From assembly GCA_963676635.1 (NCBI GenBank), contig OY781105.1:3596001-3660000 (forward strand): a stretch of DNA of 64,000 nt. The letters run 5' to 3'. The DNA is from GCA-002708315 sp963676635. Its GTDB lineage: Bacteria; Bacteroidota; Bacteroidia; Bacteroidales; F082. Positions 1 to 9,022 of this stretch are shown here, piece by piece (positions within the stretch are counted from its first letter, which is position 1; each line of letters begins with the position of its first letter). The position numbers were made by a program, and so were the translations under genes. Under the pieces are notes generated by a model that did not search any database, was not told the origin of the DNA, and was given only the letters and a program-made list of their open reading frames with translations.

Positions 1-1
1 T

Positions 2-43
2 GATATGAGTGCAGGTAAAATGTTGGTAAAACCAGGATTGTAA
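2..43 (+). CDS. 3' tail of an upstream gene (partial)
   Basis: An open frame enters from the left edge and ends in TAA at 41-43, reading DMSAGKMLVKPGL. Its stop overlaps the nadD start codon (taATG), which suggests translational coupling. In many Bacteroidota the gene before nadD encodes guanylate kinase, but 13 residues are too few to assign a product, so that is only a guess from neighbourhood. Confidence 0.35.
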   Translation, partial: DMSAGKMLVKPGL

Positions 44-627
44 TGTCAATGCATAAGAAAACAGGTTTGCTTTTCGGGTCTTTTAATCCCGTTCATAATG
101 GTCATCTTATTCTGGCAAATTATTTTGCTGAATATACTGATATGGATGAAGTATGGCTTGTTGTTTCTCCTCAAAATCCTTTGAAAAATAAAAAGAGTCT
201 GTTGCCTGATTATCACAGGTTAAGTCTTGTTAAGCTGGCTTTGGAAGATCAACGTAAGCTAAAGGCTTCAAATATTGAGTTTAATATGCCACTGCCTTCT
301 TATACTATCGATACTCTTACCTATTTGTCTGAGAAATATCCGAAGAATGATTTTGTGCTCATTTGTGGTACTGATATCCTTCCTACTTTTCATAAATGGA
401 AAAACTATGATAAGATACTGGAACTGTATAGTGTTTATGTGTATCCACGTCCGGGATTTAAGTCGGGGGCTCTTGGCGAACATCCTTCAATAACTTTAAT
501 CGATGCTCCTCAAATGGAAATATCTTCAAGCTTTATTCGTAAAGGTATTTCTGAAAAAAAGAATATGTGTTATTGGATGCCGGAAAAAGTTTATAATTAT
601 ATCCTTGAGATGCATTTCTACGAATAG
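43..627 (+). CDS. nadD: nicotinate-nucleotide adenylyltransferase
   Basis: Cytosolic enzyme of NAD biosynthesis that adenylates nicotinate mononucleotide to give deamido-NAD. The 194-residue protein has the nucleotidyltransferase signature GSFNPVHNGH near residues 12-21 (the HxGH ATP-binding motif) and the C-terminal ISSSFIRKG motif near residue 160, both standard for NadD; length is normal. The start at 43 overlaps the previous stop; a second ATG two codons later is equally possible. The 3' end overlaps the convergent aminotransferase gene by 10 bp. Confidence 0.95.
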   Translation: MSMHKKTGLLFGSFNPVHNGHLILANYFAEYTDMDEVWLVVSPQNPLKNKKSLLPDYHRLSLVKLALEDQRKLKASNIEFNMPLPSYTIDTLTYLSEKYPKNDFVLICGTDILPTFHKWKNYDKILELYSVYVYPRPGFKSGALGEHPSITLIDAPQMEISSSFIRKGISEKKNMCYWMPEKVYNYILEMHFYE

Positions 628-1745
628 TAGGAAATCACTATATCGCTGATCATATCAACAGCTTCAACACTTAATTCATAAAATAATGGTAGCCTGATGA
701 GCGTATTTGCAAAATTATCAGCGGAAGCTAATGTTCTGCCATCATGTTTGTCATTATAATAAGGACTGTTATGAAGTGTCAGATAGTGAAATACAGCCTG
801 TACTTTGTTTTCGTTCAGATATTGTAGTAAGGCGTTTCGCTCTTGCAGATTTCGTGTTATAAGATAAAACACATGGCCGTTATTGGTGGCAAAATCAGGT
901 ATGGCAGGTAGCTTTATAATGCCCTTGTTTTCAAGTGGTTTTAATTTATTGTAATATCTCTCCCAAAGTTTTATTCTTTTATTCTGTATGTCATCTATAT
1001 GATTTAGCTGGGCATACAGGAAAGCGGCTATTATCTCCGAAGGGGTATATGATGCACCAACATCAACCCATTCATATTTGCTTACGTCACCTCTTGTAAA
1101 GGCTGACCGGTTTGTTCCTTTTTCCCATATAATCTCTGCTCTTTTAACATACTCAGAGGTGTTTACGACGAGCATACCACCTTCGCCAGAGCTGATGTTT
1201 TTTGTTTCATGGAATGAGAATATGGAGAAGTCGCCGAAAGAGCCCAGTGGCTTATTATTATAATAGGAGTCGATGGCGTGTGCCACATCTTCTATTAATA
1301 CCAAATTATGTTTCTTGCATATCGAAACAGCCTTATCCATATCCACTGCAACACCACCATAATGCATTACCATCAAAGCTTTTGTGCTTTTTGTGATAAG
1401 ATTTTCCACACTATCAATATCAATATTGGGGTGGTCTGTCATGCTATCAGCAAAAACAATTTTTGCTCCGCGTAGTATGAACGGACTGGTGGTTGAGACA
1501 AAAGTATAGGATGGCATTATTATCTCGTCGCCAGGTGTGATATCCATAAGTAATGTTGCCATCTCAAGGGCGTCGGTACATGATGTTGTTAGAAAACAAT
1601 TGTCAAATCGATATCTGTTATGGAAAAATTGATGGCATTTTTTTGTGTAAATACCGTTTCCGGAGATATGTCCAAATGCTGCCGCGCTACTGATGTTCTG
1701 GATTTCTTTACCCGTAAACCAGGGTTTGTTAAATGGTATTTTCAC
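618..1745 (-). CDS. rffA: dTDP-4-amino-4,6-dideoxygalactose transaminase (DegT/DnrJ/EryC1 family)
   Basis: PLP-dependent sugar aminotransferase resembling E. coli WecE/RffA, which converts dTDP-4-keto-6-deoxyglucose to dTDP-4-amino-4,6-dideoxygalactose for surface polysaccharide synthesis. The 375-residue length, the N-terminal IPFN motif, GDEIIMPSYTFVSTT near 72-86 and the PLP-lysine motif SFHETKN (Lys182) all match that family. The start is a GTG at 1743-1745; the nearest upstream ATG is out of frame. A GNAT acetyltransferase gene lies 59 bp upstream on the same strand, which fits a 4-amino-sugar N-acetylation pair, though no other polysaccharide genes are next to it. Substrate specificity is inferred from overall likeness. 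Confidence 0.85.
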   Translation of the reverse strand: MKIPFNKPWFTGKEIQNISSAAAFGHISGNGIYTKKCHQFFHNRYRFDNCFLTTSCTDALEMATLLMDITPGDEIIMPSYTFVSTTSPFILRGAKIVFADSMTDHPNIDIDSVENLITKSTKALMVMHYGGVAVDMDKAVSICKKHNLVLIEDVAHAIDSYYNNKPLGSFGDFSIFSFHETKNISSGEGGMLVVNTSEYVKRAEIIWEKGTNRSAFTRGDVSKYEWVDVGASYTPSEIIAAFLYAQLNHIDDIQNKRIKLWERYYNKLKPLENKGIIKLPAIPDFATNNGHVFYLITRNLQERNALLQYLNENKVQAVFHYLTLHNSPYYNDKHDGRTLASADNFANTLIRLPLFYELSVEAVDMISDIVISYYS

Positions 1746-1804
1746 TTGTCCATTCTTAAATTAAAATGCGAAGGTAGTAATAATCCGGTTAACTAATATT
1801 GTGA

Positions 1805-2470
1805 TTAAAAATATAGAGTCTTGCTGTTATCTGTTGTTTCCACTTTTTTGATACTACCATCGTTTAGCTCATTAAAAAGTTGGTCGGCGAAGCCGCTTTC
1901 AATGTCATGATTTTCAAATGTGAGTATGATTTTAGGTTTGCCCATAATCATGTCCATTGCTTTTCTTATGGTTTTCGAATTATGGAGGAAGGTGTCTTTG
2001 GTCATGATGTAAAGCTGGTTATAAACATCTTCCTGACCTTCTTCTAATCTGAATCCAATGAGTTTATTGTACTTTTTGGCTCTTGTGTTATCTCTAAGAA
2101 TATGTGCTGTGGCTGTGGCATTTAAGATAACTACCCCCAACTCAGCAAATGTCAGAACCGCCATTAGTGGTATTTGTGTATTCAGGTATTTTCTGTTAGC
2201 AACAAAGATGCCTGTCTCCATCCTTCGCGTTGCCCAATTAATATCTTTTCCGTTTATAACCCCTATATCTTCTCCTTTGTATTGAAATATGAAATACAGA
2301 TTGTTGATGTTGTCCACTGATTTAAACCACTTCTCCTGCATTTCCTGCGTAATGTGCTCACGGTATTCCATAAAGTTACTTACTTCCGGCGAATTACGCC
2401 AGTTACGTAGCATCTCTATGTCTTTATGCTGTATCCTTCTAAAGGTTATATTTCCGTTTTTTATGATCAT
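1805..2470 (-). CDS. GNAT family N-acetyltransferase
   Basis: About 221 residues with a GNAT fold in the first 170: the opening FRRIQHKDIEMLRNWRN pattern is typical of amino-sugar and ribosomal-protein acetyltransferases, and a later segment around INATATAHILRDNTRAKK fits the acetyl-CoA-binding helix. The last 50 residues are not recognised. I chose the ATG at 2470 because the longer frame needs a TTG at 2491 and because TACTTTTG, a good Bacteroidota -7 element, lies at 2479-2486 on this strand, so the leader would be very short. Being just upstream of the sugar aminotransferase, it may acetylate the resulting amino sugar (inference). Confidence 0.7.
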   Translation of the reverse strand: MIIKNGNITFRRIQHKDIEMLRNWRNSPEVSNFMEYREHITQEMQEKWFKSVDNINNLYFIFQYKGEDIGVINGKDINWATRRMETGIFVANRKYLNTQIPLMAVLTFAELGVVILNATATAHILRDNTRAKKYNKLIGFRLEEGQEDVYNQLYIMTKDTFLHNSKTIRKAMDMIMGKPKIILTFENHDIESGFADQLFNELNDGSIKKVETTDNSKTLYF

Positions 2471-2491
2471 AATTTTGCAAAAGTACGCCAA

Positions 2492-2818
2492 AATGGAATA
2501 TGATGTGCTATCAACTTTTATCTCATTTTGATGGTTTTAGGTTTGTCATTATTGAGGTCTGTTGCTTAGCTTTTAAATGACTATAGCTTTGATTTGATGA
2601 TTTTAATGCGCATTAAATTCCTGGAGACACAGCTTTAAATGTTTGTTTTCTTTTGTGTAGTTGCTTGTTTTCTTTTGTGTAGTTGCTTGTTTTCTCTTGT
2701 GTGGTTGTGACTTTCATACGTATGAAAATCAAATGTGATATGTATGAAACATAAATTTAATGCGCATTAAAAATTAATTTAATGCGCATTAAGATATTAT
2801 TATCAGAGCAACGACTTA
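2492..2818. repeat. composite intergenic repeat: palindromes plus 22-bp tandem units
   Basis: No gene is seen here. Repeat structure covers 2602-2792: three copies of the palindrome TTTAATGCGCATTAAA (2602-2617, 2756-2771 and, one base short, 2778-2792), another palindrome TTTCATACGTATGAAA (2712-2727), and three 22-bp tandem units at about 2639-2704 with core TTGCTTGTTTTCTTTTGTG. A second locus with the same design but different bases lies at 46664-46864. Confidence 0.8.
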
Positions 2819-5800
2819 CTAATTGTTGCTTATGTTCCAAATGTTTTCTGCAAACTCATTGTCGAATTTCATATTGACAATGTCGCAGCCGTTGGTATAT
2901 TTCCTTCCGGGATTATCACAGCATGTATGCTCGAATACAAGTTCTGATTCTGGTGCATTTTCAAGCAGGGATAAAGCTTCCTGACGAATGTCGTCTAATT
3001 TGCTTTCTTGTTTAACACCGAATAGTTTGATTAACTCAGCCAGTTGTTCATGGGTAAGCTTTCCGACTTTTTGCTTAATGTTTCCTTTGTCGAACTGCTG
3101 AATAATCTTTTGTGTATTTGTAAAGCTACCACCTGATTCTATTGGCAATGATGCCGGAAGTATTAGGTCGGCTTTCATTGCTGTTTCTGTCATGAAATAG
3201 TCCTGAACCATTACAAAATCAGAAGCATCAAGCCATTTGGAAGCGTTATCTTTGTCGATGGCTGTGCCTGCAGGATCTTCACCAAATATGAAGAGGTTGC
3301 TTACATTACCATTTTCAGGATTGATAAATTTGTGGTCGTTTACCATATCCGGTAAGGTGCTTACTCCCCATTTTTCTTTTAAAAGATTTATGGTGGTTTC
3401 TGATGTGATATCCTGTGAGCCGACTCCTACAAACGGGCAAATTCCCATATCTGTTAATCCTTGTGAATTATTCTTTTCTTTTAAAGCAATAATACCGCTG
3501 GATGTTTTACCAAGTTTGCCTGTTATCATGTTAAGATTAACCAGCTCCTGACATGCGTTTGATGAGAGGTCTTTCTCGCTGAATATGGTTATCGTGTTCA
3601 TCTCATTGTTAAATGATTTAGCGAATTCAACAATAATGTCCTTATTCTCAACTCCTGATTTCTTTACCAGTTCATCAAAGTTTTCTTCCAGAACTTTTTC
3701 TTTATAGATGTCATATGACTTACAATTGTCATTAATAAACATCTGGTTTTGGAAGTTGTTAGCTACCAGGTAGTGATTTACTGCTTTGATGAAGTGATAG
3801 TAAGAGCTTATGCGGACTACCTCATCCGACTTTCTTTCCATGGAGCTGCTTTCACAGGCTGTTACCAGAACGACGGGTGTATTGTTGTTAAATACGGCGT
3901 TGTTAACCATGTATCCTGCAACAGGATTGTCCATGTTTATTTCAGAGCCTATAATGTAGAACTTATGAGCGCCTGATATTTGATCGAATGGCACATTTGC
4001 ATATGAGTCGGTGCTGTATGGTTTTCCTCTGTCGAGATAGTGGAAGCTGGCAATATTGTTTGTGCCTGCAGCAGCACGTGCCAGTTTCTGGATAAGGTAC
4101 ATCTCTTCATTAGTAAGACGGGCACCTGCAAAAAAGGCGTTCTTGTCTGCTTTAACACCGGTTATTTTCTCCTTAATTATATTGTAAGCTTCATCGAAAC
4201 TTATCTCAGTAAATTCACCATCTTTTTTAACCAATGGAGTTGTTATTCTGCTGCTGTCATTCAGATAGTGGTATCCGAATTTAGGATACTTACAGATATT
4301 ACCATCTTTATTAATGAGGCCTTCCTTACCGGAGACTTTCATTACAAAGTTGCCTTTGTGATGAATTTCAATCGCACATCCTACCGAGCAGTAGTTACAA
4401 ACAGTTTTTGTAATATCTGTTTTAACAGGGCCTGGTTTGAATATCAGATTTTCAGTGATAGCTCCTGTGGGGCATGTTGAGATACATAAGCCGCATGACT
4501 CACAATTAGAATCGAGCAGGCTTTCGCCCATGCTTGGGGCTACATAGGTTTCAAAACCTCTGTTAACAAGTCCTAATGCATTGGCGCCTACTATTTCGTT
4601 ACATATACGGATACAACGGGCACAAAGAATACATTTGTTATTGTCGATTTCAATATAAGGATGACGAAAATCTATCTGATATTCCTTGAACTCACCATTA
4701 TATTTAGTCTGTTCGGCATCGTAGTCAGTTGCATGCTTTTTAAGATCGCAGTCGTAATACTCCACACAACCGCATTCCAAACATCGTTGTGTTTCATGAG
4801 TTGCCACATCAGCATCGGCATAACCCAACTCAACTTCTTTAAAATTCCTTCTGTCATCAGGATTCAGTGTTGGCATCTCTTCTCTGTTCTGCGCTGCAAA
4901 ATGGCCTTTATAATCATCAACAACCTGCTTTTTGAAATTATCCTTTTTGCTGAGGAACTCTTTTTTAGGAATAGTAATCTCTTCACCCATCAAAAACTGA
5001 TGACAACTGTTGGAAGCGGTCTTAGCCTGAGCAATAGCTTCGATAACAGTGGCAGGACCAGTTACTCCATCGCCGGCAGCGAACATTGAGCTTACACCTG
5101 TTTGAAGGGTGTCAGGATTTGCTTCGATGTCGCCCCATTTGTTGATTTTAAGCTCACCATTATCAGATACACTGTTAACATCATCAAGGAAATCAACTTG
5201 TGTTTTCTGACCGATAGCAGCAAGGATATAATCCACCTCAAGATCGAATTCTGACCCTTCAATAGGTATTGGCCTTCTTCTTCCTGAAGCATCGGGTTCA
5301 CCCAATTGCATCTTAATGCATGTAACAGAAGCTACATTACCATCTGCGTTTTTGTTTACACGTACAGGATTTGTAAGGAACATATATTCAATACCTTCAA
5401 GCTTGGATTCGTGAATCTCAATAGGATTGGCAGGCATTTCTTTTTCAGTCCTTCTGTAAATAACAAATACTTCTTCAGCACCACTTCTCATGGAAGTACG
5501 ACAGCAGTCCATAGCAGTATTACCGCCACCAACAACAGCAATTTTCTTTCCTGAGAAGTCAAAGGGTTTACCTGTAATCTCCATCTCTTTAAGGAAGTCA
5601 ATACCAGAGAACACATTGCCGGCGTCATCGCCTTCACAGCCAATAAGAGTTCCTTTTTGAGAGCCTATTGTCAGGATTGAAGCGTCATATTTATCATTCA
5701 GATCTTTGTAATGAACATCAGTGCCAAACTTGCTGTTGTAGTAAATATTCACACCAAGTTCTGTAATATTCTCCACTTCTTTGTCGAGAACATCATTAGG

Positions 5801-6532
5801 AAGGCGGTATTCAGGAATACCATACCTCAGCCATCCGCCAGCTGCAGGAGCTGATTCAAAGATATCCACCTGATGACCTGCTTTTTGCAGGAAGAAAGCA
5901 GCAGACAATCCGCCGGGACCTGCGCCTATTACGGCTACTTTCTTTCCGGTTGATGCTTTTACTTCCGGCATCCATTTGTTATCAGAAGCAAGGTCCATAT
6001 CTGATGCATATCTTTTCAGATAGTCGATACCAACAGGAGCCCCTTCGTCGAGTAGGTTTCTGCGACAAGCAACTTCACACGGACGTACACAAATACGGCC
6101 ACAGATGGCAGGAAGTGGGTTTGTTTCTTTTATCAAACCAACAGCATCATGATAGTTACCTTTTTCAATAAGAGAAATATATCCCTGGATATCAACACCA
6201 GCCGGACATGTTTGCTTACATGGAGCCATACAATCGGCATAGTGATTACTAAGGATAAGGTCGAGAGCTGTTTTTCGTGCCTTTGTTACCTTCTCATTAT
6301 GAGTTATAATGGTCATGCCCTCACTTACTTTGGTAGAACATGAAGGTTGAAGTCCGCGCATGCCTTCTACTTCAACAACACATACATAACAAGAGGTATA
6401 TGGTTTTAAACGAGGATCATGACACAGAGTAGGAATATTTATATTGTTACGACGGGCAAGATCGAGAATAGATTCACCGGCATATGCTTGTGTGATCCTG
6501 CCATCGAGTTTAACATTTATTGTTTCTTTCAT
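2819..6532 (-). CDS. fused NAD(P)H/ferredoxin oxidoreductase: 2Fe-2S, GltD-like FAD, 2[4Fe-4S] and formate-dehydrogenase-like domains
   Basis: About 1237 residues in four parts. (1) A 2Fe-2S ferredoxin domain (Cys cluster near 36-70) and an extra Cys-rich segment (HYADCMAPCKQTC near 97-109). (2) A GltD/NfnB-like flavoprotein with FAD motif GAGPGG (203-208) and pyridine-nucleotide motif GGGNTAMDCCR (335-345) followed by YRR, a pattern usually linked to NADPH. (3) Two [4Fe-4S] ferredoxin motifs (about 633-688). (4) A molybdopterin-oxidoreductase domain from about 710, with the CNYCSVGC cluster motif (712-719). At the formate dehydrogenase active site (Val-Cys/Sec-His-Gly-Pro) this protein reads FHYLDRGKP (about 830-838), so formate chemistry is unlikely. 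The start is the ATG at 6532; a longer frame would overlap the upstream gene. It is the last gene of a three-gene operon. Confidence 0.8.
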   Translation of the reverse strand: MKETINVKLDGRITQAYAGESILDLARRNNINIPTLCHDPRLKPYTSCYVCVVEVEGMRGLQPSCSTKVSEGMTIITHNEKVTKARKTALDLILSNHYADCMAPCKQTCPAGVDIQGYISLIEKGNYHDAVGLIKETNPLPAICGRICVRPCEVACRRNLLDEGAPVGIDYLKRYASDMDLASDNKWMPEVKASTGKKVAVIGAGPGGLSAAFFLQKAGHQVDIFESAPAAGGWLRYGIPEYRLPNDVLDKEVENITELGVNIYYNSKFGTDVHYKDLNDKYDASILTIGSQKGTLIGCEGDDAGNVFSGIDFLKEMEITGKPFDFSGKKIAVVGGGNTAMDCCRTSMRSGAEEVFVIYRRTEKEMPANPIEIHESKLEGIEYMFLTNPVRVNKNADGNVASVTCIKMQLGEPDASGRRRPIPIEGSEFDLEVDYILAAIGQKTQVDFLDDVNSVSDNGELKINKWGDIEANPDTLQTGVSSMFAAGDGVTGPATVIEAIAQAKTASNSCHQFLMGEEITIPKKEFLSKKDNFKKQVVDDYKGHFAAQNREEMPTLNPDDRRNFKEVELGYADADVATHETQRCLECGCVEYYDCDLKKHATDYDAEQTKYNGEFKEYQIDFRHPYIEIDNNKCILCARCIRICNEIVGANALGLVNRGFETYVAPSMGESLLDSNCESCGLCISTCPTGAITENLIFKPGPVKTDITKTVCNYCSVGCAIEIHHKGNFVMKVSGKEGLINKDGNICKYPKFGYHYLNDSSRITTPLVKKDGEFTEISFDEAYNIIKEKITGVKADKNAFFAGARLTNEEMYLIQKLARAAAGTNNIASFHYLDRGKPYSTDSYANVPFDQISGAHKFYIIGSEINMDNPVAGYMVNNAVFNNNTPVVLVTACESSSMERKSDEVVRISSYYHFIKAVNHYLVANNFQNQMFINDNCKSYDIYKEKVLEENFDELVKKSGVENKDIIVEFAKSFNNEMNTITIFSEKDLSSNACQELVNLNMITGKLGKTSSGIIALKEKNNSQGLTDMGICPFVGVGSQDITSETTINLLKEKWGVSTLPDMVNDHKFINPENGNVSNLFIFGEDPAGTAIDKDNASKWLDASDFVMVQDYFMTETAMKADLILPASLPIESGGSFTNTQKIIQQFDKGNIKQKVGKLTHEQLAELIKLFGVKQESKLDDIRQEALSLLENAPESELVFEHTCCDNPGRKYTNGCDIVNMKFDNEFAENIWNISNN

Positions 6533-6554
6533 TTTTATTTCTTTTGACAGGTGA

Positions 6555-8333
6555 TTAATAAACTTTGATTGCATCGAATTTACATTTTGACAGACAAGAT
6601 CCACACTGGATACAGTCGTCCTGACGTATGAAGTGTACTTCTTTCCTGCTACCGTCGATTGCATCTGTAGGACAGTTTTTAGCACATACAGTACATCCGG
6701 TACATTTCTCCGGATCTACTTCGTAAGTCAGAAGTTTCGTACAAGCTTTCGCCGGACAACGTTTGTCGTAAATATGAGCTTCATATTCATGCCTGAAGTA
6801 CTTAATGGTAGTAAGTACCGGGTTTGGAGCTGTTTGTCCTAATCCGCAAAGTGAGCTGTCTTTAATCTGATACGACAATTCTTCAAGTTTTTCAATGTCA
6901 CCGTCTTCACCCTTTCCTTCGGTTATTCTTTCCAAAATCTCGAGCATACGTGTTGTACCTACACGGCAGAAGGTACATTTCCCGCATGACTCTTTCTTGG
7001 TAAAGTCGAGGAAGAACTTAGCAACGTCAATCATGCAAGTATCTTCATCCATTACAACCATACCACCTGATCCCATAATAGCACCAGTAGCATTCACTGA
7101 ATCATAATCAACAATAGTGTCAAGAAGATGCTCAGGGATACAACCACCTGAAGGGCCTCCCATCTGAACAGCTTTGAACTTTTTACCGTTCTGGATACCT
7201 CCACCGATTTTAAAAATCACATCTCTGATAGTCATTCCCATAGGAACTTCAGCCAGTCCGGATCGTACAATTTTTCCGGCAAGGGCAAACACTTTAGTAC
7301 CTTTGCTTTTATCAGTGCCATATTTAGCATATTCTTCAGCACCATTGTTAATAATCCATGGGATATTAGCAAAGGTTTCAACGTTATTGATATTTGTTGG
7401 TTGTTTCCATAGCCCGGACGCCGCAGGGAACGGAGGACGCTTGCGTGGCATTCCTCTTTCTCCTTCAATGGAAGCAATAAGAGCTGTTTCTTCGCCACAT
7501 ACAAAGGCGCCTGCACCTTCTTTTATATATATATCAAAGTTAAAGCCTTTTATGCCAAGTATATCTTTGCCAAGATAACCTTTTTCGCGAGCCTGGCTGA
7601 TTGCGATATTCAGCCGCTTAATTGCAAGTGGATACTCAGCGCGACAATAAATTACACCGCTGTTGGCTTCAATAGCATAAGCACCAATTATCATACCTTC
7701 GATAACAGAGTGAGGGTCGCCCTCCAGCACCGAACGGTCCATAAAAGCACCGGGGTCTCCTTCGTCTGCATTACAGATAATGGTTTTATTATCAGATTTA
7801 TTATCGTAAGCGAACTTCCATTTTCTTCCGGTGGGGAAACCACCACCACCACGACCGCGCAGTCCGGAATCAAGTACAGTACTTATAATGTCAGTACTAG
7901 AAATGCCATTGGTAGCGATACTTCTTATCGCCATATAGCCTTCCCGGGCTTCATACTCTTCAATATTTTCAGGATCGATATAACCACAGTTGCGAAGAGT
8001 TATCTTTACCTGATCATCAATAAATGAATTGTCAGCTGTTTTGAATAAATCAGAGCTGACGATATAGTCCTTTACAGGATTATGGTTAAGCAGATGCTGT
8101 TCGATTATTTCTGATGCTTTCTTTTCATCAACATCACCATACATGTACGAGCCGGTACTATCAATTATCTCAACTAACGGTTCACGGTAGCACATACCAA
8201 TACATGATGTTTTCTTAAGCTCAAATGACAAATCTTCAGAAGTCCTGATGTCGTTAATTTTGTCATAAACCTTTTTGGCGCCGGCAGCTATACCACAGCT
8301 TCCCAGACCAACAATAACTTTTGTTTTTTCCAT
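6555..8333 (-). CDS. NuoF/HydB-like NADH-binding subunit
   Basis: FMN- and NADH-binding subunit of a soluble NAD(H)-dependent complex. The 592 residues hold an N-terminal thioredoxin-like Fe-S domain (SCGIAAG and CIGMC motifs), the NADH/FMN domain with GLRGRGGGGFPTG near 157-169 and GAGAFVCGEETAL, an iron-sulfur segment with ESCGKCTFCRVGTTR and SLCGLGQTAPNPV, and a C-terminal 2[4Fe-4S] ferredoxin (CTGCTVCAKNC, CIQCGSCLSKC). The extra N- and C-terminal domains match HydB/HndC-type subunits of bifurcating hydrogenases and NAD-linked formate dehydrogenases more than plain complex I NuoF. The start at 8333 is one base after the stop of the NuoE-like gene; the large fused subunit follows after 22 bp. 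Confidence 0.88.
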   Translation of the reverse strand: MEKTKVIVGLGSCGIAAGAKKVYDKINDIRTSEDLSFELKKTSCIGMCYREPLVEIIDSTGSYMYGDVDEKKASEIIEQHLLNHNPVKDYIVSSDLFKTADNSFIDDQVKITLRNCGYIDPENIEEYEAREGYMAIRSIATNGISSTDIISTVLDSGLRGRGGGGFPTGRKWKFAYDNKSDNKTIICNADEGDPGAFMDRSVLEGDPHSVIEGMIIGAYAIEANSGVIYCRAEYPLAIKRLNIAISQAREKGYLGKDILGIKGFNFDIYIKEGAGAFVCGEETALIASIEGERGMPRKRPPFPAASGLWKQPTNINNVETFANIPWIINNGAEEYAKYGTDKSKGTKVFALAGKIVRSGLAEVPMGMTIRDVIFKIGGGIQNGKKFKAVQMGGPSGGCIPEHLLDTIVDYDSVNATGAIMGSGGMVVMDEDTCMIDVAKFFLDFTKKESCGKCTFCRVGTTRMLEILERITEGKGEDGDIEKLEELSYQIKDSSLCGLGQTAPNPVLTTIKYFRHEYEAHIYDKRCPAKACTKLLTYEVDPEKCTGCTVCAKNCPTDAIDGSRKEVHFIRQDDCIQCGSCLSKCKFDAIKVY

Positions 8334-8334
8334 C

Positions 8335-8853
8335 TTAATTCGACTCCTGACGTTTAATTCCACGAATAATTTTTACTGCCTTATCGCCCGTAAGCTTACC
8401 ATAGGTCTCATCGCCAATCATCATAACAGGTGCCAGCGAACAACATCCTAAACATGCCACTGATTCCAGTGTGAACATTCCATCGGGTGTTGTTTCACCA
8501 TCTTTGATCTTCAATGCATCGGCAATTGATTCTGTGAGAGCTGTGGCATTCTGTACATGACATGCTGTGCCATGACATACTTTTATAATATGTTTCCCAA
8601 CAGGATTTAACCTGAACTGAGAATAAAAAGTAGCAACGCCATACATATCACTAAGGTTGAGACCCAACTCAGCGGAAGCATATTTGAAAGCTTCCCTAGG
8701 GATATAACCATATTCATTTTGTATTCCCTGTAGCACCGGAATCAGGTTACCTTTCTTACCACGGTACTTTTCTATCAAAGGGTAGATAGATGTGATGTCT
8801 ATTTGCTCTTGTTCGGCAAACAACACATCTTCATTAATTCTTGTTATACGCAT
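8335..8853 (-). CDS. NuoE/HydC-like [2Fe-2S] subunit
   Basis: First gene of the three-gene redox operon. The 172-residue thioredoxin-fold protein carries the four [2Fe-2S] ligands in CHGTACH and CLGCC, spaced as in NuoE (24-kDa complex I subunit) and HydC. The NuoE-NuoF-like pair is the electron-input core shared by complex I, NAD-linked formate dehydrogenases and electron-bifurcating hydrogenases. No complex I membrane genes are present nearby, so a soluble complex is likely. I found no promoter matching TAnnTTTG exactly in the 170-bp divergent gap to the glutamate-dehydrogenase-like gene. Confidence 0.88.
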   Translation of the reverse strand: MRITRINEDVLFAEQEQIDITSIYPLIEKYRGKKGNLIPVLQGIQNEYGYIPREAFKYASAELGLNLSDMYGVATFYSQFRLNPVGKHIIKVCHGTACHVQNATALTESIADALKIKDGETTPDGMFTLESVACLGCCSLAPVMMIGDETYGKLTGDKAVKIIRGIKRQESN

Positions 8854-9022
8854 GTTTAAATAATAATTAATTTTTCAGGGTAAAATTAAGAAAGTTGTGC
8901 AAGGACTTTATTTGTTATTGAAATTTATAATGTATCTAAATAGTTTTTAGAATAACAATGATTGATAAGTTTGATATATTTACTACTTTTACAACGCTAA
9001 TAAATTATCTTACAAAACAGCT

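Noticed and set aside
3237..3551. Plus-strand frames inside the large redox subunit gene, and similar antisense frames elsewhere
   Set aside because: They are shadows of strongly supported genes on the other strand and have no independent protein features.
8854..9022. Search for a shared divergent promoter between the NuoE-like and GDH-like genes
   Set aside because: Several near matches to TAnnTTTG (for example TACTTTTA) but none complete with a -33 box, so none is reported as a feature.
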